NCBI RefSeq assembly: GCF_900099895.1
Contig: NZ_FNDY01000007.1
Coordinates: 1-64,000 of the forward strand
Direction of reading: 5' to 3'
From: Paenibacillus naphthalenovorans
GTDB taxonomy: Bacteria; Bacillota; Bacilli; Paenibacillales; NBRC-103111
DNA length: 64,000 nucleotides
Positions 31,960 to 38,414 of the stretch are shown piece after piece. Numbering within the stretch: the first letter of the stretch is position 1; every line of letters starts with the position of its first letter. The notes below the pieces were generated by a model, which made no database searches, was not told where the DNA came from, and saw only the letters and a program-made list of their open reading frames with translations. The position numbers and the translations under genes were made by a program.

Positions 31960-32346
31960 TCAGCTCCTTTCGTCGTAATAGGCCTTGAGCTGCTGCATTT
32001 GATCGTGCAATTCTTTGGCCTTGGCAAAATCCTTCTGCAGCAGGGCATCATCCAGCTGCTCGTTCAATCGTTTCAGTAGCGCCGCTTTCGCGATCCGTTC
32101 AGCTTCATGCTCCAATTCGGCTGAAGCTTTCTTGATGATCTTGGAAATGATGTACTCGACCGGCATAATAACCCCGAACTTGTCGCCGTTCTGCCTCCAC
32201 ATTGGAAAGCCAACGCCGAGGATGTATACGAGGGCTTCGTCGCCGTTGGGAAGGATAAACTCCCGATTGGAGTAGCGTTTCGGGAAATCCTCGCCGAATG
32301 CTACGAACAAGTTGTCCTTATGTATCTTCCCGTCAATACTGAGCAA
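31960..32346 (-). CDS. Early phage protein with UVR-like C-terminal motif
   Basis: About 128 aa if it starts at TTG 32346 (GGTGAGG 5 nt upstream). An in-frame ATG at 32382 lies inside element B and has no ribosome binding site. The last 35 residues (RLNEQLDDALLQKDFAKAK, then ELHDQM) match the UvrB/UvrC interaction motif. The middle has a PVEYIISKIIKKASAELEHE helix. Possible partner of a host repair or Clp-type protein; unproved. Confidence 0.62.
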   Translation of the reverse strand: MLSIDGKIHKDNLFVAFGEDFPKRYSNREFILPNGDEALVYILGVGFPMWRQNGDKFGVIMPVEYIISKIIKKASAELEHEAERIAKAALLKRLNEQLDDALLQKDFAKAKELHDQMQQLKAYYDERS

Positions 32347-32371
32347 GCGTTCCTCACCAGCCTTCCTTTCT

Positions 32372-32438
32372 TGACCTGCCATCGTCAGGCAGGGGAGGTC
32401 ATTCCCCTGCGACGCCCCGATCCGGGCGTTTCGGCTAT
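32372..32438 (-). repeat. Intercistronic structured element, copy B
   Basis: Minus strand: TAGCCGAAACGCCC, loop, GGGCGTCG, then a 7-bp hairpin GCAGGGG/CCCCTGC in place of the GGGTAC/GTACCC of copy C (pairing kept, sequence changed), then CTGACGATGGCAGG. The stop TAG of the upstream gene overlaps its first bases. It lies just before the 31960-32346 gene. Confidence 0.8.
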
Positions 32439-32653
32439 TGCACGTATCGATATACCTGCTCGACGATCCTGCCGTTCTGCCAGATAAAGTTGACCTCTCC
32501 GTCCTGCAGCTTCAGCACGACGAGGCCCGGAAGCAGCGTAACGTCGTTGCCGAAGGATCGTTCCTCCTCGTAGATGCGGCGAAATGCGGAAGGGGATTGC
32601 ATGATGTCCCGAACGACCTCGCGGGTCCGCTCAAAGAGTAACTGGCGTGTCAT
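32435..32653 (-). CDS. Hypothetical early phage protein
   Basis: 72 aa. N-terminal helix (LFERTREVVRDIMQSP), then a beta hairpin region (LVVLKLQDGEVNFIWQNGR). Its ATG overlaps the stop of the Spo0E-like gene (ATGA), so the two are co-translated. No family recognised. Confidence 0.62.
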   Translation of the reverse strand: MTRQLLFERTREVVRDIMQSPSAFRRIYEEERSFGNDVTLLPGLVVLKLQDGEVNFIWQNGRIVEQVYRYVQ

Positions 32654-32811
32654 GCAAACAGCTCCTTTCGTCGTTGCCCCTCAACGATCAATATGTCAAG
32701 TTCTTGGCTTGCGGCCAGCACGTCAGGATGGTTGAAATCAAAGGCGTTTCGTTCCGCGATTTCGATAAGCTGCTGCCTGAACTGCTCGATCCGTTCGTTC
32801 AATGTAAACAT
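32650..32811 (-). CDS. Spo0E-like aspartyl-phosphate phosphatase
   Basis: 53 aa (ATG 32811, TGA 32650). It is too short for many gene callers, but AAAGGAG lies 8 nt upstream and it is coupled to the next gene. It has the Spo0E family signature SQELDILI (residues 35-42) after an N-terminal helix (LNERIEQFRQQLIEIA); the family forms a two-helix hairpin. Host Spo0E proteins remove phosphate from Spo0A~P and so delay sporulation. A phage copy in the early operon could keep an infected cell out of sporulation. Element C lies directly before it. Confidence 0.85.
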   Translation of the reverse strand: MFTLNERIEQFRQQLIEIAERNAFDFNHPDVLAASQELDILIVEGQRRKELFA

Positions 32812-32827
32812 GGCGCTTTCTCCTTTC

Positions 32828-32899
32828 GGCCTGCCATCTTCAGGGGTACAAGGCCATCCGTACCCGACACCCCGGACACCGGGGCGTTTCGGCTTCAGT
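32828..32899 (-). repeat. Intercistronic structured element, copy C
   Basis: Minus strand: GAAGCCGAAACGCCCC, loop, GGGGTGTCG, hairpin GGGTAC/GTACCC (6 bp), then CCTGAAGATGGCAGGCC running into GAAAGGAG of the Spo0E-like gene. It overlaps the stop of the upstream gene. Relative to copy A a C-to-T change in the first stem becomes a G-U pair, so pairing is kept. Confidence 0.8.
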
Positions 32900-33095
32900 G
32901 ATTTCCTATTGGCACTCCGAACTTTTCCGTGTAATGCAGACCCAGCATGATAGTTTTGCCGATGCTGTATTTCATGAGCCAGCGCTGCACTTCATTGTTG
33001 CCTTTGTCCGTCAGGCGAAGTTCGTCTCCGACTTGTTCAACAAAGCCGTCATCGATCAGGGACTGGACAATAATCGCTTGCGTATCGACTGTCAT
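32895..33095 (-). CDS. Small winged-helix-like early phage protein
   Basis: 66 aa with the start at MTVDTQAIIV, 6 nt after GGGGGTG. SLIDDGFVEQVGDELRLTDK looks like the second half of a winged helix. It directly follows the MuB-like gene. Function unknown. Confidence 0.62.
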   Translation of the reverse strand: MTVDTQAIIVQSLIDDGFVEQVGDELRLTDKGNNEVQRWLMKYSIGKTIMLGLHYTEKFGVPIGNH

Positions 33096-33110
33096 CACCA
33101 TCACCCCCGA

Positions 33111-34115
33111 TTAGTGTCTCGCGCGTTCGAGAAGCAGCATCCGCTTCGCTTCCTGCACGATCTCCAGAGTGATCACGCCGCCTTCCGCAAGGTCTAAGCT
33201 CCTGCGCAGCGCCTTGACAAGTGCCCGGCATCCGCCGCGTTCTTTGTCGAGGGCGATGCGCGTCAACTCCTTTTTCGCATCCTCGTCGATCTGATACCCG
33301 TCCAGCATTTGCTCGACTTCCTCGCGCCGTAAACCGCCGAGGTTAACAATAAAGCCGACGCGGGAGTATAGCTGTGAGAGGTTTTCCCGCATGCTCGGGC
33401 CGCGCTGCAGGTAGGTGCCGAGCTTCGGCAGGCCAACAAATACGATGCCGACCTTGGCTTGATCATGGATGGTGCGGAGCATTTCCAATTTCTTGACCGA
33501 GTAGTTGACCAGCCTGTCCGCTTCGTCAACGACGATCATCACCGGGTCCTGCTTGAGCCTGCGGACAATTTTTCTCACGCGGTCGCGGACCGTGCCGTAT
33601 TTCACATCGTCGCCCATGCCGATTTCGTGTCCGATCTCTTCGATCAGGTCGCGCGTGCTCATCATGTCATCGCCCTCGATGCGTACTACGCGGGTCGGGT
33701 GCTGCTTCATGAACTCCTCGACGCTGCGTGTCTTACCCGAACCGGCTGGCCCGATAATTACCCCGAGGTCGCCATATTCCAAGCAACCAGCCAGTACCGC
33801 CGATGCCTGGATCACGTTGTTTGTCGGAACGAAATTCATGTCCGCGATAGTGGTTTTGAAGGCTGCTTTCGGCCTATCTGCCGGTGCGGCAGGGGCATCG
33901 TCCGGGCTCATTTCGCTGTTTATGAACGAGGCAACCTTTTCCTCGATATCCTTGCTCGTATAGTCCGGCTCGTTAATGAACCGGCTCAAGGCGCTTCGGC
34001 TTACGCCCATCGCCGTCGACATTTGCTGGACCGTGTATTTGCCCTTCAGCTCAGCGAGCTGCTGCTTCATTTTTGTAACGATATCTTTATGGTTCAATTC
34101 GAAAATCTCAGGCAT
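33111..34115 (-). CDS. MuB-like AAA+ transposition ATPase
   Basis: 334 aa. N-terminal HTH (YTVQQMSTAMGVSRSALSRF, residues 27-46) as in MuB. AAA+ domain: Walker A GPAGSGKT (residues 122-129), Walker B VMIVVDEAD (192-200), C-terminal domain with EEVEQMLDGYQIDEDAKKE. MuB binds target DNA, delivers it to the transpososome and gives target immunity. Ribosome binding site AAAGGAG. It follows the transposase gene by 25 bp. Confidence 0.93.
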   Translation of the reverse strand: MPEIFELNHKDIVTKMKQQLAELKGKYTVQQMSTAMGVSRSALSRFINEPDYTSKDIEEKVASFINSEMSPDDAPAAPADRPKAAFKTTIADMNFVPTNNVIQASAVLAGCLEYGDLGVIIGPAGSGKTRSVEEFMKQHPTRVVRIEGDDMMSTRDLIEEIGHEIGMGDDVKYGTVRDRVRKIVRRLKQDPVMIVVDEADRLVNYSVKKLEMLRTIHDQAKVGIVFVGLPKLGTYLQRGPSMRENLSQLYSRVGFIVNLGGLRREEVEQMLDGYQIDEDAKKELTRIALDKERGGCRALVKALRRSLDLAEGGVITLEIVQEAKRMLLLERARH

Positions 34116-34140
34116 GGATTTTTTTCTCCTTTTCGCTCAA

Positions 34141-36132
34141 TTAGCCCAATCCTAGGGCTTTCTTTCCTTGTCTCTCTAGCCATTGCTCGCGGATCGACGT
34201 GCGCTCTGGCGCTATCGGCGGCTCGCTTCGTTCCTGCTGGTCGGCTTCGATCTCTTTGGCGGCTCGTTCAAAGCCGGTGATCATATCCGCTTTGCCATCT
34301 TCGACCGTGCTGCCGGTGTAATGGCCTTTTTTCAGGCCAGCCCGTTCCTTGTAGCCGTTAACCGCGTCTTTGACTAGGCGCTGCGAGCGCTTTTGCCGCT
34401 GCATGTGCAGCTGCAGCTCGTCCTGATTACCGAATTCGGTATAATTTTGCCGCGCAGTGCAAAGATAGCTCGTCCCTTGGAAAATCATGATCTCGTCCAA
34501 GTGGCCAGGGTCGTACCGCACGATCACGTCCTCGCCGACATAATTGTCGAGAGCCGGATGTGTGTAGTAGCGGCCCTCGAAGCGGACGCCGACAGTGTAA
34601 ACCTTGCGTTTTTTCGCACGCATGAGCAGGATGTCGAATGCTCTTGCGTCCGGCACACCCTCGCGAGCTTTCTCATTTTGCATGTAGACGTTGAGCGGCG
34701 TATCTTTCAGCTCGCTGTGAACCGTATTATGGTATTTGTCAAAGTACTCCTCGATCAGCTTCGCCAGCTCATCCAGTTTGACCAACTTGCCTTGAGCGAG
34801 CAGTTTCTTCTCATCGAAGCCCTCGGGCCGCGCTTTGTTGTTACTGCCGCAATATCCGGGCAGCTGCATGGAAAACTGTACTTCAAATGTTTGGTAGAAT
34901 CGTTCCATCATCCCTTTGGCCCAAGGTGTCCGGGCCGTACAGTAATCGGGTTCGATCCCAAGGCTGGCGAAAACGCCTTTGACCTCTTTGCTATAATCAA
35001 ATTTGTATGAGTGCTTGAGTCCACCGGCCATATGTTTGCCCTGATAGTCTTTCCCGTTGTCTATGTACACTCTGACCGGCAGGCCGCAGATAGGGCTGTT
35101 CGGCTTCCGCAGGGCCGCATGACGCAAGGCCAAGCCAATCGTCTGCGAATTGTTCTGCGGACTGAGACACCAGCCAACCATGACGCGGCTCTTTGCATCC
35201 TCCCATGTGGAGAGCCAAGGCCGGATCGCCTTGCCTTCATACTCCACGAAAACGTCCAACTGATGATGATCGCCGATGAAATATTGATTGACACGCACCT
35301 TGCTGTAATCCATGAGCGTCTTCGGCATGAACTTGTTGCGATAAATCTCATAACCCTCGCGGCCATAGGCCAGAACGTTATTCGGTAGCTCGCTGATGTA
35401 CCGGCATGCCGTCTGATAGCTTCCGACCTGCCATAATTCCTGCAAATACTGCGTTTCCATTTCGTTTTGGGCGGCAGCGATGCGCTTCTCCGCTTCCCGA
35501 ACCGTCTGCTCGTATACATACCGAACTTTCGGCTTTGTCGGGCTTAAATAGAGGGCCGTCATATAGTCCAGTGCCGCCGATCCGAAGCCCCGCGTTCCAA
35601 ACTTCGGGCCGTTCGCTTCCGCTTCTTCCATCTTCTTGCGGACCGGCTTCCTCAAAAGTCCCACCTCTCCTTCCTTGTCATAGGCGTCCAGCCAGTTATA
35701 AAGGGTCGGCAGCTTGATTCCATTCGCCCGGCACAGCTCGTCCAATTGCTCGACCACGTTTCCGCGCTGAGCTTGAATCTCTTTGGCCTGTTTGACTAGG
35801 TTGGCGCGGGTAATAAGCTCGTCCAATGCCTTGTCGCCGCCGATTTCTTCAAGTACTGCGAGGTTAATAACCGGCTGGTTGGTCTTCGCCGCGTCCGGCT
35901 TCGTCTCAGCCGGGCGCTCCTGCTTTGTTTGTGCTGTTTCTTGGTAGTATTCATGCTGAGCGTCTGCTGGCAGCGAAGAGAGGGCGATCAAGTAGCGTTT
36001 CCCTTGCGTGCCGCCAGCCTTGCAATCATCCTCCCGGTACTGATAATCCCCGGAGGCGATCTTCTTTCGTACCGCCCGTTCTGTAATTCGGAGTAACGCT
36101 GAAACCTTTTTAGTCGTGAGCCACTTCTCCAT
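34141..36132 (-). CDS. MuA-like DDE transposase
   Basis: 663 aa. Residues 1-65 are a winged MuA-type DNA-binding domain (WLTTKKVSALLRITERAVRK). Residues 100-165 carry a second HTH region. The catalytic core has GDHHQLD (D288), YIDNGKDY (D358) and KGMMERF (E410), a complete DDE triad. Residues 500-600 match the Mu_transpos_C beta barrel (YTVGVRFEGRYYTHPALDN). It integrates and replicates the phage by transposition and should bind the 22-bp end repeats. Length is the same as Mu A (663). Ribosome binding site GAAGGAGG. Confidence 0.96.
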   Translation of the reverse strand: MEKWLTTKKVSALLRITERAVRKKIASGDYQYREDDCKAGGTQGKRYLIALSSLPADAQHEYYQETAQTKQERPAETKPDAAKTNQPVINLAVLEEIGGDKALDELITRANLVKQAKEIQAQRGNVVEQLDELCRANGIKLPTLYNWLDAYDKEGEVGLLRKPVRKKMEEAEANGPKFGTRGFGSAALDYMTALYLSPTKPKVRYVYEQTVREAEKRIAAAQNEMETQYLQELWQVGSYQTACRYISELPNNVLAYGREGYEIYRNKFMPKTLMDYSKVRVNQYFIGDHHQLDVFVEYEGKAIRPWLSTWEDAKSRVMVGWCLSPQNNSQTIGLALRHAALRKPNSPICGLPVRVYIDNGKDYQGKHMAGGLKHSYKFDYSKEVKGVFASLGIEPDYCTARTPWAKGMMERFYQTFEVQFSMQLPGYCGSNNKARPEGFDEKKLLAQGKLVKLDELAKLIEEYFDKYHNTVHSELKDTPLNVYMQNEKAREGVPDARAFDILLMRAKKRKVYTVGVRFEGRYYTHPALDNYVGEDVIVRYDPGHLDEIMIFQGTSYLCTARQNYTEFGNQDELQLHMQRQKRSQRLVKDAVNGYKERAGLKKGHYTGSTVEDGKADMITGFERAAKEIEADQQERSEPPIAPERTSIREQWLERQGKKALGLG

Positions 36133-36161
36133 CGCACCCCTCCTTCCCAGCAGTAGCTAAG

Positions 36162-36380
36162 TTATTCCGCTTTTCGGTGGAGAAGCTGCTCATTGAGTCC
36201 CAGTGCCTTTTCGATTTTGTTGCGGTCTTTGGTGGCACGTCTTTTGTCCCGGAGAATTTCAGAGAATCGGCTGGCAGAAATGCCTTCCTCCAAGCAGAAG
36301 TCCTTGCGTGATTTGTTTAACTCAGCCAATCTTCTCAAGACAGCCCATCCAAACGGTGTGATTGGCTTTTTGTCGGCCAA
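36162..36380 (-). CDS. Ner/Cro-like early regulator
   Basis: 72 aa, TTG start 7 nt after GGAGGT (an in-frame GTG overlaps the ribosome binding site). HTH pattern: WAVLRRLAELNKSRKDFCLE, then GISASRFSEILRDKRRATK. It is the first gene of the early lytic operon, divergent from the CI-type repressor, so it should play the Ner/Cro part and shut down repressor and early transcription. Confidence 0.82.
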   Translation of the reverse strand: MADKKPITPFGWAVLRRLAELNKSRKDFCLEEGISASRFSEILRDKRRATKDRNKIEKALGLNEQLLHRKAE

Positions 36381-36472
36381 ATGGATCACCTCCGAATTTC
36401 GACATTCTTTCTGATAGTCAAGCGAGTGGTAGATTGATATAATCTGATTGGGAAATTCATTACCACACTTTC

Positions 36473-36500
36473 ATTATACTCGCGTTCGCGAGTAAGTCAA
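36473..36500 (-). promoter_or_regulatory. Early lytic promoter
   Basis: Minus strand TTGACT (plus 36495-36500), 16-bp spacer, TATAAT (plus 36473-36478). Operator O1 fills the spacer, so a bound repressor would block RNA polymerase. It drives the ner-A-B operon. Confidence 0.8.
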
Positions 36501-36569
36501 TAAAAAAAATACGCTTTAGCGAGTAACTTTACACGCGTTTCAGAGTACCGTTATACGCTTTTAAGAGTA
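36477..36569. promoter_or_regulatory. Operator array: four 18-bp sites for the CI-type repressor
   Basis: O1 36477-36494 TACTCGCGTTCGCGAGTA (near-perfect palindrome), O2 36508-36525 AATACGCTTTAGCGAGTA, O3 36530-36547 TACACGCGTTTCAGAGTA, O4 36552-36569 TATACGCTTTTAAGAGTA. Shared half site GAGTA and inner CGC. Spacing is 31, 22 and 22 bp, close to whole helical turns. O1 covers the early promoter; O3 and O4 cover the repressor promoter. In Mu, the equivalent operators also act as the transposition enhancer. Confidence 0.82.
36528..36556 (+). promoter_or_regulatory. Candidate repressor promoter
   Basis: TTTACA (36528-36533), 17-bp spacer, TTATAC (36551-36556), 28 bp before the repressor ATG. 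It overlaps O3 and O4, which would allow autoregulation. Confidence 0.5.
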
Positions 36570-36583
36570 ATGGAGGGTGTTAT

Positions 36584-37516
36584 ATGGCTGCTAATAACGA
36601 TAAAGCCAAGGAAGTTATGCGGGAAATAAACGAGAGAGTACGAGAGATCAGGAAGAAAAACGGCCTTACAATGGCCGAATTTGCTAAAAGGATAGGTGTT
36701 TCTTCTGGTAATGTAGGGGATTGGGAGAGTCCTAATAAGAGCTCCTCGCCTTCTCCCGTAGCTTTAATCGCTATCGCGAGTGAATTTAACGTATCGTTGG
36801 ATTGGCTTATGACAGGAAAGGACAAAAGAACAGAGGACCCTATTTTTTTTAGAGACAAGTGGGAAAATAGTTACCAATTTATCGAGGAGATAGAGGGGAG
36901 AGAAACTCTAAAGTCTTTAGTAAAAACTGCAGCGGCTCTGGCCGATCCCGATGTAGAAATGCTTCAAACATTTGCAACAAGACTGACCCGCACCTACATA
37001 CGAGAGGAAGCAGCTTCATATTTTTATGAAGACATAAAAAAGAACCCCTTGTCAGATAACAAGGAGCCAAGCAAAATAAGAGAAAAAAATCTGCCTGATC
37101 AATATTATGTCAGATTGCCGTTGATTGGTAAAGTGTCTGCAGGTAATCCGATAACAGCTATTGAAAATTTTGAACAGTCCTACGACATACCTAGAGATTT
37201 CATTTCGAGAAACTCCAGCAGGCCGATCAATAAAAGAGACTACTTTGTCCTCCGTGTTCAAGGCGAGAGTATGATCAACGCAAAAATTTATGACGGCAAT
37301 TTGGTCATCGTTAAGCGTCAGCCGACCGCCGAGAACGGCGAGATCGTCGTTGTCATGCTCGACAATGAAGATGTGACGGTTAAGACATTCTACCGTGAAG
37401 ACTCTCATATTCGTTTGCAGCCGGAAAATGATTCGATGGACCCAATCATTTGCGGCAAAGACCGCGACGTGAGAATTCTCGGCATCGTTATCGGCGTGTA
37501 CCGACTAGAAGATTGA
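36584..37516 (+). CDS. CI/LexA-like phage repressor with S24 peptidase domain
   Basis: 310 aa. Residues 20-75 form an XRE HTH (MAEFAKRIGVSSGNVGDWES). Residues 175-310 are an S24 domain with the self-cleavage site SAGNP (A186-G187), catalytic Ser in GESM (S229) and Lys in TVKTF (K267). All parts for RecA-stimulated self-cleavage are there, so the prophage should be SOS-inducible, unlike Mu itself. Ribosome binding site GGAGGGTG. It is one of only two clear plus-strand genes in the prophage. Confidence 0.93.
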   Translation: MAANNDKAKEVMREINERVREIRKKNGLTMAEFAKRIGVSSGNVGDWESPNKSSSPSPVALIAIASEFNVSLDWLMTGKDKRTEDPIFFRDKWENSYQFIEEIEGRETLKSLVKTAAALADPDVEMLQTFATRLTRTYIREEAASYFYEDIKKNPLSDNKEPSKIREKNLPDQYYVRLPLIGKVSAGNPITAIENFEQSYDIPRDFISRNSSRPINKRDYFVLRVQGESMINAKIYDGNLVIVKRQPTAENGEIVVVMLDNEDVTVKTFYREDSHIRLQPENDSMDPIICGKDRDVRILGIVIGVYRLED

Positions 37517-37532
37517 TCGAATTGTGAGATTT

Positions 37533-37829
37533 TTAGCTTTGATTTAACTGTTCATAGAAGGAGCTGTAACGGGCCGGTTCTGGCTGATCGCTATGGCTCC
37601 TTTGTTTAATTGGAGGATCGTTTGGTTTCCAACCGTTGCGTAACGCGCTTCTGACGAAGTTGGCCGGAGCCTTTATTGGATTCGGACTTTGACGAAGGAC
37701 GAGCAGCACTTCAAGCACTCGGATGTATTCGGTTCGCGCCAGCTCGTCGAGTAGATCGGCGGGTATTTCGTTTAATGTTGCGATTTGATAGGCGAGTTTA
37801 ATTGCTTCGCGTTTGTCTGTCGTGCTCAA
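37533..37829 (-). CDS. Hypothetical protein at the early end of the prophage
   Basis: 98 aa, TTG start 8 nt after GGGAGGTGG. N-terminal helices (DKREAIKLAYQIATLNEIPA, LLDELARTEYIRVLEVLLVL) and a polar tail. It lies beyond the repressor and converges with it, outside the early operon, so it is likely expressed in the lysogen or by its own promoter. No family recognised. Confidence 0.65.
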   Translation of the reverse strand: MSTTDKREAIKLAYQIATLNEIPADLLDELARTEYIRVLEVLLVLRQSPNPIKAPANFVRSALRNGWKPNDPPIKQRSHSDQPEPARYSSFYEQLNQS

Positions 37830-38043
37830 ATTATTCCACCTCCCGGTACTTTCTCATTCTAATCGAATCTGATAGAATTTTATAGAGAAACTTCACTGGG
37901 TGCGGAAGAAATAACGCTTAGAGCGAATCGGTATTTTTATGCAACTATCTTGTATATTTATGCATTTCCAGTAGCGGAACCATTTTTCGGCTCAATCACT
38001 TGCATGAATCGGCTAAAAGTAGTCGCGGCGCGGGTTTTCGCTT

Positions 38044-38090
38044 GGTTCCGCACTCACGGCTCCGGTTCCGCATTTTGGTTCCGCACTCAC
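38044..38090 (+). repeat. Short direct repeats GGTTCCGCACTCAC
   Basis: GGTTCCGCACTCAC occurs at 38044-38057 and 38077-38090, 33 bp apart, with a shorter GGTTCCGCA at 38064 between them. The inverse GCGGAACC is at 37974. The set resembles protein-binding iterons. Confidence 0.6.
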
Positions 38091-38197
38091 AGAAGGTTTG
38101 AGGGTTGGTTTGGGCATCAGGAGATGCCTGAAAAGAGGTCTCTAGAGTAGGGGTGTTATAGTTGTAACGCCTTGAAAACACTAGGGTTTCCGTCATA

Positions 38198-38229
38198 CCG
38201 TTACAGTTATAACGCTATATAACGGCTCC
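38198..38229. repeat. Tandem palindrome, early-end copy
   Basis: CAGTTATAACGCTATATAAC with flanking CCGTTA and GGCTCC. It aligns with the mid-genome copy at 25822-25854 in the same orientation with few mismatches (shared GTTATAACGC and TATAACGGC). Confidence 0.6.
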
Positions 38230-38276
38230 GTTACAAGGTATTCGTTACAAGGCAATAAAACAGGGGCAGACCACAG

Positions 38277-38298
38277 ATTTTCTCATAAATCCGTGAGA
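38277..38298 (+). repeat. Right-end transposase site R2
   Basis: On the minus strand TCTCACGGATTTATGAGAAA, matching L2 at most positions. It lies about 110 bp inside the right end. Confidence 0.72.
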
Positions 38299-38380
38299 AC
38301 TACCCCATAATTTCCAAATCCCCGAATCCCTTGTCCTGTCTACGTTGTCCCGCGATTTACCCCAATGAACCGCGATTTCC

Positions 38381-38402
38381 CGTTTTCTATTATTCCGTGA
38401 GA
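38381..38402 (+). repeat. Right-end transposase site R1
   Basis: On the minus strand TCTCACGGAATAATAGAAAA, inverted relative to L1 and L2, ending 7 bp from the right terminus, the same offset as L1. Confidence 0.8.
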
Positions 38403-38409
38403 TTCTACA

Positions 38410-38414
38410 GGATC
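38410..38414. repeat. Target-site duplication GGATC, right copy
   Basis: Matches the left copy at 3424-3428 and directly abuts the CTACA end. Confidence 0.93.

Larger units (their letters stand above)
37830..38276. other. Non-coding early-end region of the prophage
   Basis: About 450 bp without a credible gene; the short open frames on both strands lack ribosome binding sites. It holds GGTTCCGCA repeats (38044-38090), an inverted copy at 37974-37981, a tandem-palindrome relative (38198-38229), and a short direct repeat GTTACAAGG at 38230-38252. It probably serves as protein-binding DNA next to the transposing end. Confidence 0.6.
3429..38409 (-). mobile_element. Complete Mu-like (transposable) prophage, 34,981 bp
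   Basis: The ends are TGTAG (3429) and CTACA (38409), a short terminal inverted repeat with the TG/CA dinucleotides of transposing phages. Inside each end, 22-bp transposase-type sites begin 7 bp from the terminus. The content follows Mu order: CI-type repressor, Ner-like, transposase A, ATPase B, Gam, GemA, Mor, terminase, portal, gpF, protease/scaffold, capsid, contractile tail with sheath, baseplate, fibre, lysis, DNA methyltransferase. Nearly all genes are on the minus strand, and none of the essential ones looks broken, so it could be inducible. Insertion interrupts a host ABC ATPase gene. Confidence 0.97.

Noticed and set aside
36162..36389. GTG start at 36389 for the Ner-like gene
   Set aside because: That GTG is part of the GGAGGTG ribosome binding site; the TTG at 36380 has correct spacing.
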